From the NCBI GenBank assembly GCA_021773275.1, contig JAJFKJ010000019.1, positions 1-64,000 of the forward strand: a stretch of DNA of 64,000 bases. The letters are read 5' to 3'. Origin of the DNA: Gammaproteobacteria bacterium (lineage in GTDB: Bacteria; Pseudomonadota; Gammaproteobacteria; JABCZS01). The notes under the pieces are model-generated. The model saw nothing but the letters and a program-made list of their open reading frames with translations, ran no database searches and had not been told where the DNA came from. Within the stretch, counting starts at the first letter, position 1, and every line of letters begins with the position of its first letter. The position numbers and the translations under genes were made by a program. Shown here piece after piece: positions 52,575 to 61,923 of the stretch.

Positions 52575-53474
52575 TTACCCACCAATATGTTGTTCGCCAC
52601 GACTTTTAGCTAATTCAATTTGTTTTGCACGCTCAGCCGCACGTTCGCGGTTACGTTGTGTTTGGCCTTCATTGCAGTGCGGGCAAGAGATATTTTGTAC
52701 ATAATGTTCAGATTGCATGTCTTGCTGGCTTACCGGGTGGCGGCAGGCATGGCATAGTTCATAGCTGCCTTTTTGCAATTTATGGTCGACCGTTACGCGG
52801 TTATCAAACACAAAACATTCACCTTGCCATAAGCTTTCTTGTTCCGGTACATCTTGTAGGTATTTTAAAATTCCGCCCTTAAGGTGGTAAACCTCTTCGA
52901 AACCTTGCTGTAGCATGTAGCTCGATGCTTTTTCACAACGAATGCCGCCTGTGCAGAACATCGCTACTTTTTTGTGTTTGGCAGGGTCTAGCTGCGATTG
53001 CACATAATCGGGGAATTCAACAAAATTCGTGGTTTCTGGGTTCACGGCGTTTTTGAAGGTGCCGACATCGTATTCATAGATGTTCCGGGTGTCGACCACA
53101 AAGACCTCAGGGTCTTCGAGCAAGGCATTCCAGTCCTTGGCCTCTACATAGGTGCCAACGCCTGCTTGCGGGTCAACTTCTTGGCGGCCTATAGTCACAA
53201 TTTCCTTTTTTATTTTAATTTTTATGCGATAAAAAGGGTGTTTTGGGTAACTAGATAGTTTATAATCGATGCCAGAAAGGAGAGGATGAGCCTCAAAATA
53301 GGCTTTAATCGCATCTATGCCGGCTTCAGGGCCAGATATGGTGCCATTGATGCCTTCAGCGCCAAGCAAAATGGTGCCCATTATGTCGTTCGACTTACAC
53401 AGCTTAAGCAAAGGGGCTTTTATTTTAGATACTTTTGGCAATGTAACAAATTTGTAAAAAGTTAGCACTATCAT
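52575..53474 (-). CDS. trhO: tRNA uridine(34) hydroxylase, rhodanese-like
   Basis: TrhO (YceA) hydroxylates wobble uridine 34 of tRNAs with oxygen, forming ho5U. The 299-residue protein has LTFYKFVTLP at the start, an acylphosphatase-like N-terminal domain, and a rhodanese domain with the active cysteine in AMFCTGGIRCEKASSYML, then LKGGILKYLQ. A zinc-binding CHACRHPV...CPHC tail completes the family pattern. I start at ATG 53474; a TTG at 53486 adds four residues. Divergent from the 968-residue membrane protein. Confidence 0.9.
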   Translation of the reverse strand: MIVLTFYKFVTLPKVSKIKAPLLKLCKSNDIMGTILLGAEGINGTISGPEAGIDAIKAYFEAHPLLSGIDYKLSSYPKHPFYRIKIKIKKEIVTIGRQEVDPQAGVGTYVEAKDWNALLEDPEVFVVDTRNIYEYDVGTFKNAVNPETTNFVEFPDYVQSQLDPAKHKKVAMFCTGGIRCEKASSYMLQQGFEEVYHLKGGILKYLQDVPEQESLWQGECFVFDNRVTVDHKLQKGSYELCHACRHPVSQQDMQSEHYVQNISCPHCNEGQTQRNRERAAERAKQIELAKSRGEQHIGG

Positions 53475-53547
53475 ATACGTAACCAAGGTTTAAATGGATT
53501 TGAGCCTGATTATAACACGGATGATTGTTGAGGAGGTCTAAAGCTAT

Positions 53548-53580
53548 ATGCAGTACGATTACTCTAACGGGCGAGGGTAA
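53548..53580 (+). CDS. Ten-codon leader ORF with a strong ribosome binding site
   Basis: ATG 53548 to TAA 53578-53580 encodes MQYDYSNGRG. A strong GAGGAGG (53530-53536) lies 11 bases upstream, better than the GAGGG in front of the next ATG. The stop ends 2 bases before the start (53583) of the large membrane protein, in a different frame. It could couple translation or regulate the downstream gene; or a single-base change may have detached the true start. Coding status is unproven. Confidence 0.35.
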   Translation: MQYDYSNGRG

Positions 53581-53582
53581 CC

Positions 53583-56489
53583 ATGGGTGAGGGCGACCAG
53601 CAAAAAAAATCATCTGGAACTAGCAGTTCACCTACTGTAGGCGCGCGTATAGCACCTATACATCGTACTTCGCCTTTAACTAGACCTGCAAGCCCACTTA
53701 GCGTTCAGATACCAACGAGACCTAATAGCCCAGGCCGCTCTTCTCCACCTTTAATAGCACCCGAATCAATGAACGCTGGCATTGACGCAATTACGAACAA
53801 TGCTGCCACTGATGATGAAAACAAAGCAAACATAAGAAGAGCTAAAAGCACTGCAGATTTACAGCAAGCAGCAGCTCGTAACAGACAAACTTTTGATACA
53901 ACACCAAATAGACCGCAACGCAGCGCTAGTGTTGATAACATATCGACACCAAAGCGTAATAGCAATGCAAGCAGGCCACCTTCACCAGGTAGTGCTGTAC
54001 TGAATAATTTGTTAGATGGCCATCGTAGAATAAAGGCACGTGAAACTGTCATAGACAGCTCCTCAGACACACATAAAGCGACAGTTCGCCTTTTAAAGAT
54101 GATGTATAACGAAAAGCTGCAACAAGATTACCATGATGAAATCCCAACGATGCTTTGGCGTAAACGGTTCAACGTTTTCTTGGCGGATCGCATGGTCAGT
54201 ATGACCATGTTTGCTGTTAGTTTTGTGGTATTAATTTATGATTATGGGCCAACTGAAATTTTCACGAGGTTTGGTCTGCTTCCCACCTTGATTGTTGGTA
54301 TGGTCGCTGGACTTTTTTGCTTGGGTTTTGTGTATTGGCAGCAGTTGGGCGCTGAAGGAAAGCAAACAGAGTTTGATAAAAATGACTCTAAAATGCGCAG
54401 AGCTATTATTTATAAGCTATTGCATATTGAATATATGAAAAGCGATGATAAGGTGCTCACCCCGGCGTTACGGCAAGCACTCAAAATAATTTTTGAAAAA
54501 GAATATGCTTGGAACAAAGACCCCGCTGATCTCGGAAATGAAATTTGCGATGCGTTTGATGACGATTTCAATCTACTTGAAAAAATTAGCGGTTATCAAG
54601 CATTAAAAGACCACCTCTATAGTGAGATGCAAAAAAGGGTTGATATTGCCCGAGACGAAGTGGAGCAACGACATCAGAAGGACGGCTTTACAGTGAGTCA
54701 ATCAAAGCGCACAGCAAGCCCGACTTTCCGTGCGCTTTGGCCTGCCATGACTATTGCTGCATTTTCATCGTTATCTCCAGGGCTGAACCTAAATTTATTT
54801 ATGTTTTCTGTCGTTTTGATTTTCGTATACATGGCATATGAAACTGATGCTCTATATCAAAACAAACAGAAAAAATACAAAAATGAAGAGGCTATAAGAA
54901 TCGCGCGCACAAGAACATGGCTGCAACACAAAGACCTTGAAAGGAGTTATTTAAACACATATTCTTCCGTCAATGGCTACCACTCCAATGATACTGAAAA
55001 CAAGCAATTGGAGGAAAACAAAAATATTATTGCCGCGATTATTTCCACGGTGACGTCATATAAAGTTCTTGATGACTCAATACATAAAAGATATTCATTT
55101 GCAGTGATACTATGTACATTCGGCATAGGGTCTTGGGTTTTCAAGTCTGCTGGTGCAATATTGGAATTTCTTGAAAGTTCAACACTAATTGCTGAAGGAG
55201 CAATAACAAGCAATGGTTTAACAATATTTTTAATGGTGTTGTTTGCAGCAGTCGCGGCAGGTATGATTGAGTACAGGGCTTCTTACCATGATACAAGCCA
55301 ACGGCATCATGACCCCTACAACGGGGGCATGCCAGACGAAAAAACGCTTGATACCGTAAAATATCTTGAAAACCTCCATACAGAAAAAAGCTTGACTGCT
55401 TTGCGAAAACAAGCAGACGTTTTCGTTGCTAAAAACAAAATACTTAAAATTGATTTGGATTCAATACCCGGTGCAAAAGAAGAATATGAAAGACGGCTAC
55501 TTCGCGGCAATTCATTGCAGTACGACCTAAGTGATGCCGCGCAAGCTCGCCTTGAAATGAACAGCTGGATTAATACACCGTATTATGTAAATAAAATTAA
55601 GAATAAATTTTTCTACAAACCCGTAAAAACCCTGGCTGCGGTTGGTATGCTTGCCTCATTGTTGGCATTTGACCTAACCACGAGCGCAGGGACGGGCTTT
55701 GCACTACCAGTTCTTGCTATTTTTCTAGGATTCACCTTGCTTGTTTATGCGTCATATCGCGAATATGATATTAAAACAACAGAAGTTTGCCACATGCGCT
55801 ATTTCAAAAGTACGATAGGTGCGCTTGTCAGTGATAATGAAATGAAGCTCGATGCTATTAACGCTGCTAAAAAGGCTAATGCCGCGAACGATAAAAACTA
55901 TGATGATAGTGATGCTGAAACAGCAACGACTAGTAGCTCGGCTAGATTATTAATAAAAGATGGAGAAAATAACACTAACATAAACCCTGCTCTACTTAGC
56001 CCAGTACATAGGCTCGCAGGAACGCTATGGGATACAGTCGGAAATAAAAACGGTAAGCTGCCAGCAACACCAGCAGCTGCCGCAAGAAGCAACAGCAATG
56101 CGGAAGTGCAATCAAACGCTGGCTCACCAGCAGGAAATATAATGGCAAGCAACCTTGCTGCCACGGCTGCTGCGGATACTCAAGAAAGCAGGGGCATTAT
56201 GGGTACTTGCGCCCAGTGGTACAAAACGACACGTGATGCTGCATGCAGTGCTGCATATAATGTTGCATATGGTACTGCATCTAGCACTATGCCGGATATT
56301 TCTGAAACACTAAGAGATAGCAGTATTGGTTGTATTGATGATTACTCCCCCGAAACTCAACAAGCAACGATTGTTAAGAATGCTGATCAGTTAGACGTCG
56401 ATAAGCTTGAGCGCATGAATTTTGATGAAAATGACAAGATGTATGTTGCCGGCAGCTCTCCTCGCAAATATGTGAAATTTAACATATAA
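53583..56489 (+). CDS. Unrecognised 968-residue membrane protein, four hairpin repeats
   Basis: I do not recognise this protein. Residues 1-160 are a Ser/Pro/Arg/Asn-rich disordered tail with repeated SP and RP pairs. Eight membrane segments follow as four hairpins: about 204-219/231-253, 385-400/402-417, 505-522/545-563 and 681-698/704-723. Each hairpin is preceded by a basic patch (WRKRF, SKRT, HKRY, KIKNKFFYK) and exits through a tyrosine-rich element (FVYWQQ, FVYMAYE, MIEYRASY, LVYASYREY) into a soluble helical segment of 85-130 residues. Residues 770-968 form a second disordered tail rich in Ala, Asn and Ser. Basic residues on both sides suggest a cytosolic location for the soluble parts. 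It stands alone between trhO and lolC. An effector or membrane-shaping role is speculative. Confidence 0.7.
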   Translation: MGEGDQQKKSSGTSSSPTVGARIAPIHRTSPLTRPASPLSVQIPTRPNSPGRSSPPLIAPESMNAGIDAITNNAATDDENKANIRRAKSTADLQQAAARNRQTFDTTPNRPQRSASVDNISTPKRNSNASRPPSPGSAVLNNLLDGHRRIKARETVIDSSSDTHKATVRLLKMMYNEKLQQDYHDEIPTMLWRKRFNVFLADRMVSMTMFAVSFVVLIYDYGPTEIFTRFGLLPTLIVGMVAGLFCLGFVYWQQLGAEGKQTEFDKNDSKMRRAIIYKLLHIEYMKSDDKVLTPALRQALKIIFEKEYAWNKDPADLGNEICDAFDDDFNLLEKISGYQALKDHLYSEMQKRVDIARDEVEQRHQKDGFTVSQSKRTASPTFRALWPAMTIAAFSSLSPGLNLNLFMFSVVLIFVYMAYETDALYQNKQKKYKNEEAIRIARTRTWLQHKDLERSYLNTYSSVNGYHSNDTENKQLEENKNIIAAIISTVTSYKVLDDSIHKRYSFAVILCTFGIGSWVFKSAGAILEFLESSTLIAEGAITSNGLTIFLMVLFAAVAAGMIEYRASYHDTSQRHHDPYNGGMPDEKTLDTVKYLENLHTEKSLTALRKQADVFVAKNKILKIDLDSIPGAKEEYERRLLRGNSLQYDLSDAAQARLEMNSWINTPYYVNKIKNKFFYKPVKTLAAVGMLASLLAFDLTTSAGTGFALPVLAIFLGFTLLVYASYREYDIKTTEVCHMRYFKSTIGALVSDNEMKLDAINAAKKANAANDKNYDDSDAETATTSSSARLLIKDGENNTNINPALLSPVHRLAGTLWDTVGNKNGKLPATPAAAARSNSNAEVQSNAGSPAGNIMASNLAATAAADTQESRGIMGTCAQWYKTTRDAACSAAYNVAYGTASSTMPDISETLRDSSIGCIDDYSPETQQATIVKNADQLDVDKLERMNFDENDKMYVAGSSPRKYVKFNI

Positions 56490-56500
56490 TCAAGCTACTT

Positions 56501-57745
56501 ATGTTCAAACCTTTGTCACTCTTTATAGGTCTTCGTTATGTCCGCGCTAAGCGGCGGAATCACTTTATTTCGTTTATTTCCTTGATATCGATGCTCGGTA
56601 TCGCGCTGGGTGTAGCCGTGTTGATTACCGTTATCTCAGTGATGAATGGGTTTGACAAAGAACTAAAAGACCGGATTCTTGGCATGATGCCGCATGTGCT
56701 GGTCTTAGGCATCGAAGATCAGATGCAAGACTGGGACCTTACGCAAGAAGTGTTGCTAGAGCAAGCTGAGGTTTCGCAGGTTACGCCTTTTGTGGAAACG
56801 CAAGGTTTACTCAGCACGCCAGGTGTTACACGTTTTGTAGCGATTACAGGCATCGACCCAGCATACGAAAACCCGCAATCCTTTTTGGCGCAAAATATGT
56901 TGATGGGCAGCATTGATGAACTTGAAAGCGGCAGCTTCAATATTGTATTGGGCGACCAATTAGCATCAAACTTACATGTTTCTATTGGTGATAAAGTCAC
57001 GCTGGTTATTCCTGAGGCTGCTTTAACCCCAGCAGGTTTAATTCCACGTTTCAAACGCTTTACTGTCAGCGGCATATTCAGTGTGGATTACGATTATGAT
57101 GCAGCATTTGCCTACATCAATATGCAAGACGCACAAAAAATTATGCGTTTTAGCGATGGTGTGACGGGCTTAAATGTAAAGCTCAATGACTTCTACCAAG
57201 CACCAAGTGCTGGTAAAGCCTTCTTTAATTTGTTTCAAGGCCAATACCGGGTTTACGACTGGACGTTTCTTAATGGTACTTTTTTCGAGGCGGTGAAGCT
57301 TGAAAAAACCATGATGTTTATTATCTTAACGTTGATTATTGCAGTTGCGGCTTTCAATATTTTATCGATGTTGGTCATGGTGGTGACAGACAAGCAGGCG
57401 GATATCGCCATATTGCGCACCATGGGTGCCCAGCCTATAACGATTACCCGTATATTCATGGTACAAGGCTGTGTTATTGGTATTGTGGGTACGCTTTTAG
57501 GTGTCGTTCTTGGCATTACTTTGGCGCTGAATGTAACACAGCTGGTGAGTTATTTAGAGCTGGCTTTAGGCTCACAATTGATTTCTTCTGATGTCTATTA
57601 TATCAGCTATTTACCAGCAGAATTGAAATTAAAGGATATACTTACTATTGCAGGGATATCTTTGGGCTTAAGCTTTTTTGCGACGCTGTACCCAGCATGG
57701 CGCGCCTCAAAAACACAGATCGCAGATGCATTGCGATACGAATAA
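56501..57745 (+). CDS. lolC: Lipoprotein-releasing ABC transporter permease LolC/LolE
   Basis: LolC/E extracts outer-membrane lipoproteins from the inner membrane for LolA. The 414-residue protein has membrane helix 1 (residues 22-48, including SMLGIALGVAVLITVISVMNGF), a large periplasmic domain (about 50-265) and three C-terminal helices (LIIAVAAFNILSMLVMVV; FMVQGCVIGIVGTLLGVVLGI; IAGISLGLSFFATLYPA) ending PAWRASKTQIADALRYE. Only one permease is found beside lolD; the second (lolE) of the usual trio is not in this window, so it may act as a LolF-type homodimer. Confidence 0.9.
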   Translation: MFKPLSLFIGLRYVRAKRRNHFISFISLISMLGIALGVAVLITVISVMNGFDKELKDRILGMMPHVLVLGIEDQMQDWDLTQEVLLEQAEVSQVTPFVETQGLLSTPGVTRFVAITGIDPAYENPQSFLAQNMLMGSIDELESGSFNIVLGDQLASNLHVSIGDKVTLVIPEAALTPAGLIPRFKRFTVSGIFSVDYDYDAAFAYINMQDAQKIMRFSDGVTGLNVKLNDFYQAPSAGKAFFNLFQGQYRVYDWTFLNGTFFEAVKLEKTMMFIILTLIIAVAAFNILSMLVMVVTDKQADIAILRTMGAQPITITRIFMVQGCVIGIVGTLLGVVLGITLALNVTQLVSYLELALGSQLISSDVYYISYLPAELKLKDILTIAGISLGLSFFATLYPAWRASKTQIADALRYE

Positions 57746-57754
57746 GGAAATAAA

Positions 57755-58417
57755 ATGCTCACAGCCAATAATCTTAAAAAATCTTATCACGATGGCAAAC
57801 GCGAGCTGACAGTTCTGAATAATTTGAATTTTTCAGTGAAATCCGGTGAAATGCTGGCCATAGTGGGTGCTTCTGGCTCAGGCAAATCTACATTTTTACA
57901 TTGCCTGGGTGGTCTTGACACTATCAATGAAGGTGATATTTTTTGGGGTGAGCAAAACATTGCCAAGCTCAACGAGAACAAGCGTGCGAAAATGCGTAAT
58001 CTGCATTTGGGTTTTGTGTATCAGTTCCACCATCTTTTAAATGAATTCACTGCATTGGAAAATGTAACCATTCCATTATTGCTGCGCAATACAGATGTTG
58101 CTGCAAGCAAACAACAAGCAATGAGTTTACTTGAGCATGTGGGCTTAGCAGAGCGTGCAAGCCACAAGCCTGGCGAACTTTCAGGTGGCGAGCGCCAACG
58201 TGTAGCCCTTGCCAGAGCGATGGTAACTCAACCCAAATGTGTACTGGCGGATGAACCTACCGGCAACTTAGATCGCCAAACAGCAACTGCAATGCTGGAT
58301 TTGATGTTAAAACTCAACCAAGATATGGGTATTGCTTTTGTAGTGGTTACCCATGACCAAAATATCGCTGCAGCCATGCAAAAAACGATGACGCTTGAAG
58401 ACGGAAACTTAGCTTAA
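57755..58417 (+). CDS. lolD: Lipoprotein-releasing ABC transporter ATPase LolD
   Basis: LolD powers LolC/E. The 220 residues carry Walker A VGASGSGKSTFL, the Q-loop FVYQFHHLLNEFTALENV (typical of LolD), signature LSGGERQRVALARAMV, Walker B CVLADEPTGNLD, and VVTHDQNIA. It is 9 bases after lolC with AAGGAA upstream of its ATG. Its 3' end overlaps pagL on the other strand by 4 bases. Confidence 0.93.
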   Translation: MLTANNLKKSYHDGKRELTVLNNLNFSVKSGEMLAIVGASGSGKSTFLHCLGGLDTINEGDIFWGEQNIAKLNENKRAKMRNLHLGFVYQFHHLLNEFTALENVTIPLLLRNTDVAASKQQAMSLLEHVGLAERASHKPGELSGGERQRVALARAMVTQPKCVLADEPTGNLDRQTATAMLDLMLKLNQDMGIAFVVVTHDQNIAAAMQKTMTLEDGNLA

Positions 58418-58977
58418 AAGAACCAGACAAATGCTACGGTATGTAAGTCTAGCCCGCGGTTGGGTGGTTTAAACCCTGCATTTGAATAGTGATAATAACG
58501 ATAGATAAGTTGCGCAGGGTTCTCTGTGCCAAGATTCATGCCAATACCAAATTTATCTTCAAATTGCCAATTACTACCGAAATTAGCATCACCCAGGCTG
58601 GTTTCTGTTAAATAAGCTGGCCCAACACCTATTTCAAAAAATACAGCAGTGCGTTGCATATTATATTCGCCTAACCAAATTTGTAATATTGGACTGCCTG
58701 AGAGGGTATAAAGATAACGGTTTTGGTCACTTTTGGTTTTATTGTTGCGCCAGTAGCCAACACCGGCTTCCCAGTACCCAGTTAACTCGATTGGCCTGCC
58801 TTCGAGCCAGCGTACATTCCAATCCCAACGTGGGGCCACGCGTACGCCATGCCTGTCAGTACATTCATTCCAGTAGCCAAATGTAAATGTTGTAGCCGTG
58901 GGCTTGAATGACATGGCTTGCGCTATGTTTGTGCTCAGAAAAAATACAAGCGTTACTAAAACCATCCATGGTCGCAT
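58414..58977 (-). CDS. pagL: PagL-like lipid A 3-O-deacylase
   Basis: PagL removes the 3-O acyl chain of lipid A in the outer membrane, altering immune recognition and permeability. The 187-residue protein (start 58977, preceded by GGTGGAT) has a signal peptide (MRPWMVLVTLVFFLSTNIAQA) and an eight-strand barrel pattern. The C-terminal YHYSNAGFKPPNRGLDLHTV has the His-Ser pair of the catalytic site and the following conserved Asn. The terminal aromatic FVWFF is typical of outer-membrane barrels. It is inserted against the direction of the genes around it. A longer frame to 59151 overlaps comEC and is not used. Confidence 0.85.
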   Translation of the reverse strand: MRPWMVLVTLVFFLSTNIAQAMSFKPTATTFTFGYWNECTDRHGVRVAPRWDWNVRWLEGRPIELTGYWEAGVGYWRNNKTKSDQNRYLYTLSGSPILQIWLGEYNMQRTAVFFEIGVGPAYLTETSLGDANFGSNWQFEDKFGIGMNLGTENPAQLIYRYYHYSNAGFKPPNRGLDLHTVAFVWFF

Positions 58978-59059
58978 CAAACTATCCACCGGTATTGCAT
59001 TGGTATTAGAAGTTATAGCATAATAAGAAAAGAATGCACATATAATAAGGATAATAATA

Positions 59060-61279
59060 ATGGTGCTTTTAACCGGCTTTTTAACGGCCGTTGTTTTTGC
59101 GTATTTTGCGCCCAGTGTTGAATTTTTACTGCTTTGTAATATTACATGCATTTCGCTTGCTGTGGCGAGCTGGTGCAGAAACTGGCATAGCGATATACTG
59201 GCTTTGATGGCGGGTGTGAGTCTTGGTAACCTATTAGTTTTAGCATATGCCTATAGTTTTCAGCTCAATAAATTCCCCAAAGATCTTTGGCAGGAAAAAA
59301 TCCCCGTTACATTCACCGTGCTTTCAGAGCCAAAACATGAGCAATACCGTGCAAGCTTTTTAGCAAAAATTGCTGATTTAGATATGCAAGTACGATTAAG
59401 TTGGTATGTGCCACCCAGAAATTTACAACAAGGGCAGATATGGCAGGGCACAATAAAGTTAAAACCGATTCATGGCTACGCAAACCCAGGTGGTTGGGAC
59501 TATGAGCGCTACAATATGGAGCGCAACATCAAAGCACAGGGCTATGTTGATAACAAAGCTAATTTTAAATTGCTAGATACTCTGCATAAGAGCAATCTAT
59601 CCGAAAGATTACGTAATCAAATAAAAACAAAAATGACAGCGTCAATGCCCGATGATGCCACGGTACCTTTGCTGTTATCCTTGGCAATTGGCGACAGGCA
59701 ACAACTTGCAGATGAACATTGGCAGGTTTTGCAACGTACAGGTACAGCGCACTTGGTGGCTATATCTGGTTTGCATGTTGGCTTGGTATTTGCTGTGTTT
59801 TATGGCTCATGTATTTTATTATGTCGAACGCTTGCCATGAGGTGGCAACTTGTTCCAGCAAAGTTTATGGCAAGTATATTCGCTACGCTGGCAACAAGTT
59901 TGTACATCTTATTATCAGGAATGGCCATCAGCACCTTGCGTGCTTACCTTATGCTATGCATCGTTTGTATTTTCTTATGTTTTTACAAACGCCTGAATAT
60001 TATCTATAGCCTGTTACTAACCGCTTGCATACTGATTCTCTTTAATCCGGTGGTAGCCCTACAGACAGGTTTTATTTTATCTTTTGCAAGCGTTGCGATG
60101 ATTGTCAGTTTGATTAGAGGGCAGTTTATTCAAACAAGCAAATTAAAACTTTCTTTAGGTTTGCAATGGCGATTAAGCTTAGCTATCATCCCCCTAAGCT
60201 TGGCCACACTCAGCGTAGTGGCATTGTTTGCGCCATTGGCAAATATTTTTGCTATACCTTGGGTTAGTATTGTTATCGTGCCGCTTTTGCTATTTTATGA
60301 TTTATCAGTATTACTGTATATCCCAATAAATACCTTGTTATTGAGTTTGGCGGCCATTGCAATGCAAGCTTTGTGGTGGTTTTTGCAACTTGTGGACAAT
60401 ATATCGTACACGCCAAATATCATTATTTTTACAGCAGCACAGTGGTTTGCTTTAGCTGCTTTGTATTTGTCACCTCGAGCTTTTGCGCCTATCTTTTTAT
60501 TATTGGTTTTTTACCCTGTTGTAGAAAAACCAAAACAGGGTGAGGTATGGTTGACTGTTTTAGACGTCGGGCAGGGCTTGGCAACCGTGCTACAGACGCA
60601 GCATCACGTATTGGTTTATGACGCTGGCCCCTTAAAAGGTGAGACGGTGCTGATTCCATATCTGAAGCATCGGGGTATTAAAACTATTGATCGCTTGATA
60701 GTCTCACATGCAGATGCAGACCATAAAAATGGCGCCCTGCAGTTAGTGCAAACAATGCCTGTTAAGCAGATTTTGGTGGGTGAAACGATCGCTGAGCTTG
60801 CACAGCAATCTTTTTGTGAGCAGGCGCAAGCTTGGGAATGGGATGGGGTTTTTTTCGAAGTACTGCACCCTGATAATAATCCAAAATGGAAAGGCAATAA
60901 CCGTTCCTGTGTATTAACCATACGCGCCAAGAACAAGCAGATATTGCTGACAGGTGATATTCAAAAATCAGTTGAAAATTGTCTCCTTAGCACAAACATT
61001 GAACGTTTAAGATCAGATATTGTTGTGCTCCCCCATCATGGCAGCAAAACATCCTCGACCTATGATTTTGTGCAAGCTATTGCAGCACAGTATGCCTTGG
61101 TTCCGGCCGGGTTTTTAAGCCAGTACGGGCACCCACACCAAGATGTACTGGCTAACTATGAAGCAGTCAATGCGCAGCTCTACTATACTGCGCATCAGGG
61201 TGCGATACATGTTAAAATTACACACGAGGGTGTAGATATTAATACATACCGAAACCGCTACAAACGTTGGTGGCAGTAA
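59060..61279 (+). CDS. comEC: DNA internalisation competence protein ComEC/Rec2
   Basis: ComEC forms the inner-membrane channel for transforming DNA. The 739 residues begin with two membrane helices and a DUF4131-like soluble domain, followed by the competence domain with many helices (about 225-480; TGTAHLVAISGLHVGLVFAVFYG is the family signature). The C-terminal metallo-beta-lactamase domain has DVGQGLATVLQTQ, LIVSHADADHKNGAL and VLPHHGSKTSSTYDF. The gene appears intact, so natural transformation remains possible if the other competence genes exist elsewhere. Divergent from pagL, followed by exbB. Confidence 0.93.
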   Translation: MVLLTGFLTAVVFAYFAPSVEFLLLCNITCISLAVASWCRNWHSDILALMAGVSLGNLLVLAYAYSFQLNKFPKDLWQEKIPVTFTVLSEPKHEQYRASFLAKIADLDMQVRLSWYVPPRNLQQGQIWQGTIKLKPIHGYANPGGWDYERYNMERNIKAQGYVDNKANFKLLDTLHKSNLSERLRNQIKTKMTASMPDDATVPLLLSLAIGDRQQLADEHWQVLQRTGTAHLVAISGLHVGLVFAVFYGSCILLCRTLAMRWQLVPAKFMASIFATLATSLYILLSGMAISTLRAYLMLCIVCIFLCFYKRLNIIYSLLLTACILILFNPVVALQTGFILSFASVAMIVSLIRGQFIQTSKLKLSLGLQWRLSLAIIPLSLATLSVVALFAPLANIFAIPWVSIVIVPLLLFYDLSVLLYIPINTLLLSLAAIAMQALWWFLQLVDNISYTPNIIIFTAAQWFALAALYLSPRAFAPIFLLLVFYPVVEKPKQGEVWLTVLDVGQGLATVLQTQHHVLVYDAGPLKGETVLIPYLKHRGIKTIDRLIVSHADADHKNGALQLVQTMPVKQILVGETIAELAQQSFCEQAQAWEWDGVFFEVLHPDNNPKWKGNNRSCVLTIRAKNKQILLTGDIQKSVENCLLSTNIERLRSDIVVLPHHGSKTSSTYDFVQAIAAQYALVPAGFLSQYGHPHQDVLANYEAVNAQLYYTAHQGAIHVKITHEGVDINTYRNRYKRWWQ

Positions 61280-61293
61280 CTACTGGGGGAAAC

Positions 61294-61923
61294 ATGCTTT
61301 CATTTATTCAGGCTGGTGGCTTCTTGATGTGGCCCATTATTTTGTGTTCAATTATTGCGCTAGGTATAGCGGTGGAACGCTATTGGACCTTGCAGTACAA
61401 CCGCGTTGTGCCTGAAGGCCTATTGCATAAGACACTGTCCTTGCGCACACCCATCGAGCCACAAAAATTAAAAGCCCTTGAAAAGCATTCGCCCTTAGGC
61501 AAAATTCTTGCTGCGGGTTTGCAACACAGCCAATCCGATATCGAAGTTTTATCAGCTCGTGTTGAAGACGCAGGCCGCCATGTTGTTCATGATCTTGAAA
61601 AATACTTATCCGCTTTAGGCACCATCGCCGCGATAACGCCATTATTGGGTTTGCTCGGCACGGTGGTAGGCATGATCGATGTTTTTTCTAGCATCATGCT
61701 ACAAGGCGTAGGCCAAGCTCAAGCACTAGCTGGTGGTATTGCAACGGCATTACTCACAACGGCAGCAGGCTTAATGGTTGCTATTCCCGCAATGATTGTA
61801 CATCGCTATTTTCAACGCCAGATCGATACGCTGTCTATTGCTTTAGAGCAGCAGGCAACAGCTTTTGTCGAAGCGATGCGTTTGTCGCGAGGTAAGCGCA
61901 GTGCAAGTTTGGAGGCTGCATGA
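61294..61923 (+). CDS. exbB: MotA/TolQ/ExbB proton channel protein
   Basis: ExbB is the proton-channel subunit that energises TonB-type transport. The 209-residue protein (start ATG 61294 with GGGGGAAAC upstream) has three membrane helices: MWPIILCSIIALGIAVERYW, and the paired GTIAAITPLLGLLGTVVGMIDVF and GGIATALLTTAAGLMVAIPAMIVHRYF. These are typical ExbB/TolQ features. The order comEC-exbB-exbD-lpxK-kdsB is familiar from Pseudomonas; here lpxK/kdsB lie 40 kb upstream with msbA. Overlaps exbD by ATGA. Confidence 0.9.
   Translation: MLSFIQAGGFLMWPIILCSIIALGIAVERYWTLQYNRVVPEGLLHKTLSLRTPIEPQKLKALEKHSPLGKILAAGLQHSQSDIEVLSARVEDAGRHVVHDLEKYLSALGTIAAITPLLGLLGTVVGMIDVFSSIMLQGVGQAQALAGGIATALLTTAAGLMVAIPAMIVHRYFQRQIDTLSIALEQQATAFVEAMRLSRGKRSASLEAA

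Noticed and set aside
58978-59151. N-terminal extension of pagL with a hydrophobic stretch
   Set aside because: It overlaps the comEC start, and a proper signal peptide begins at 58977.
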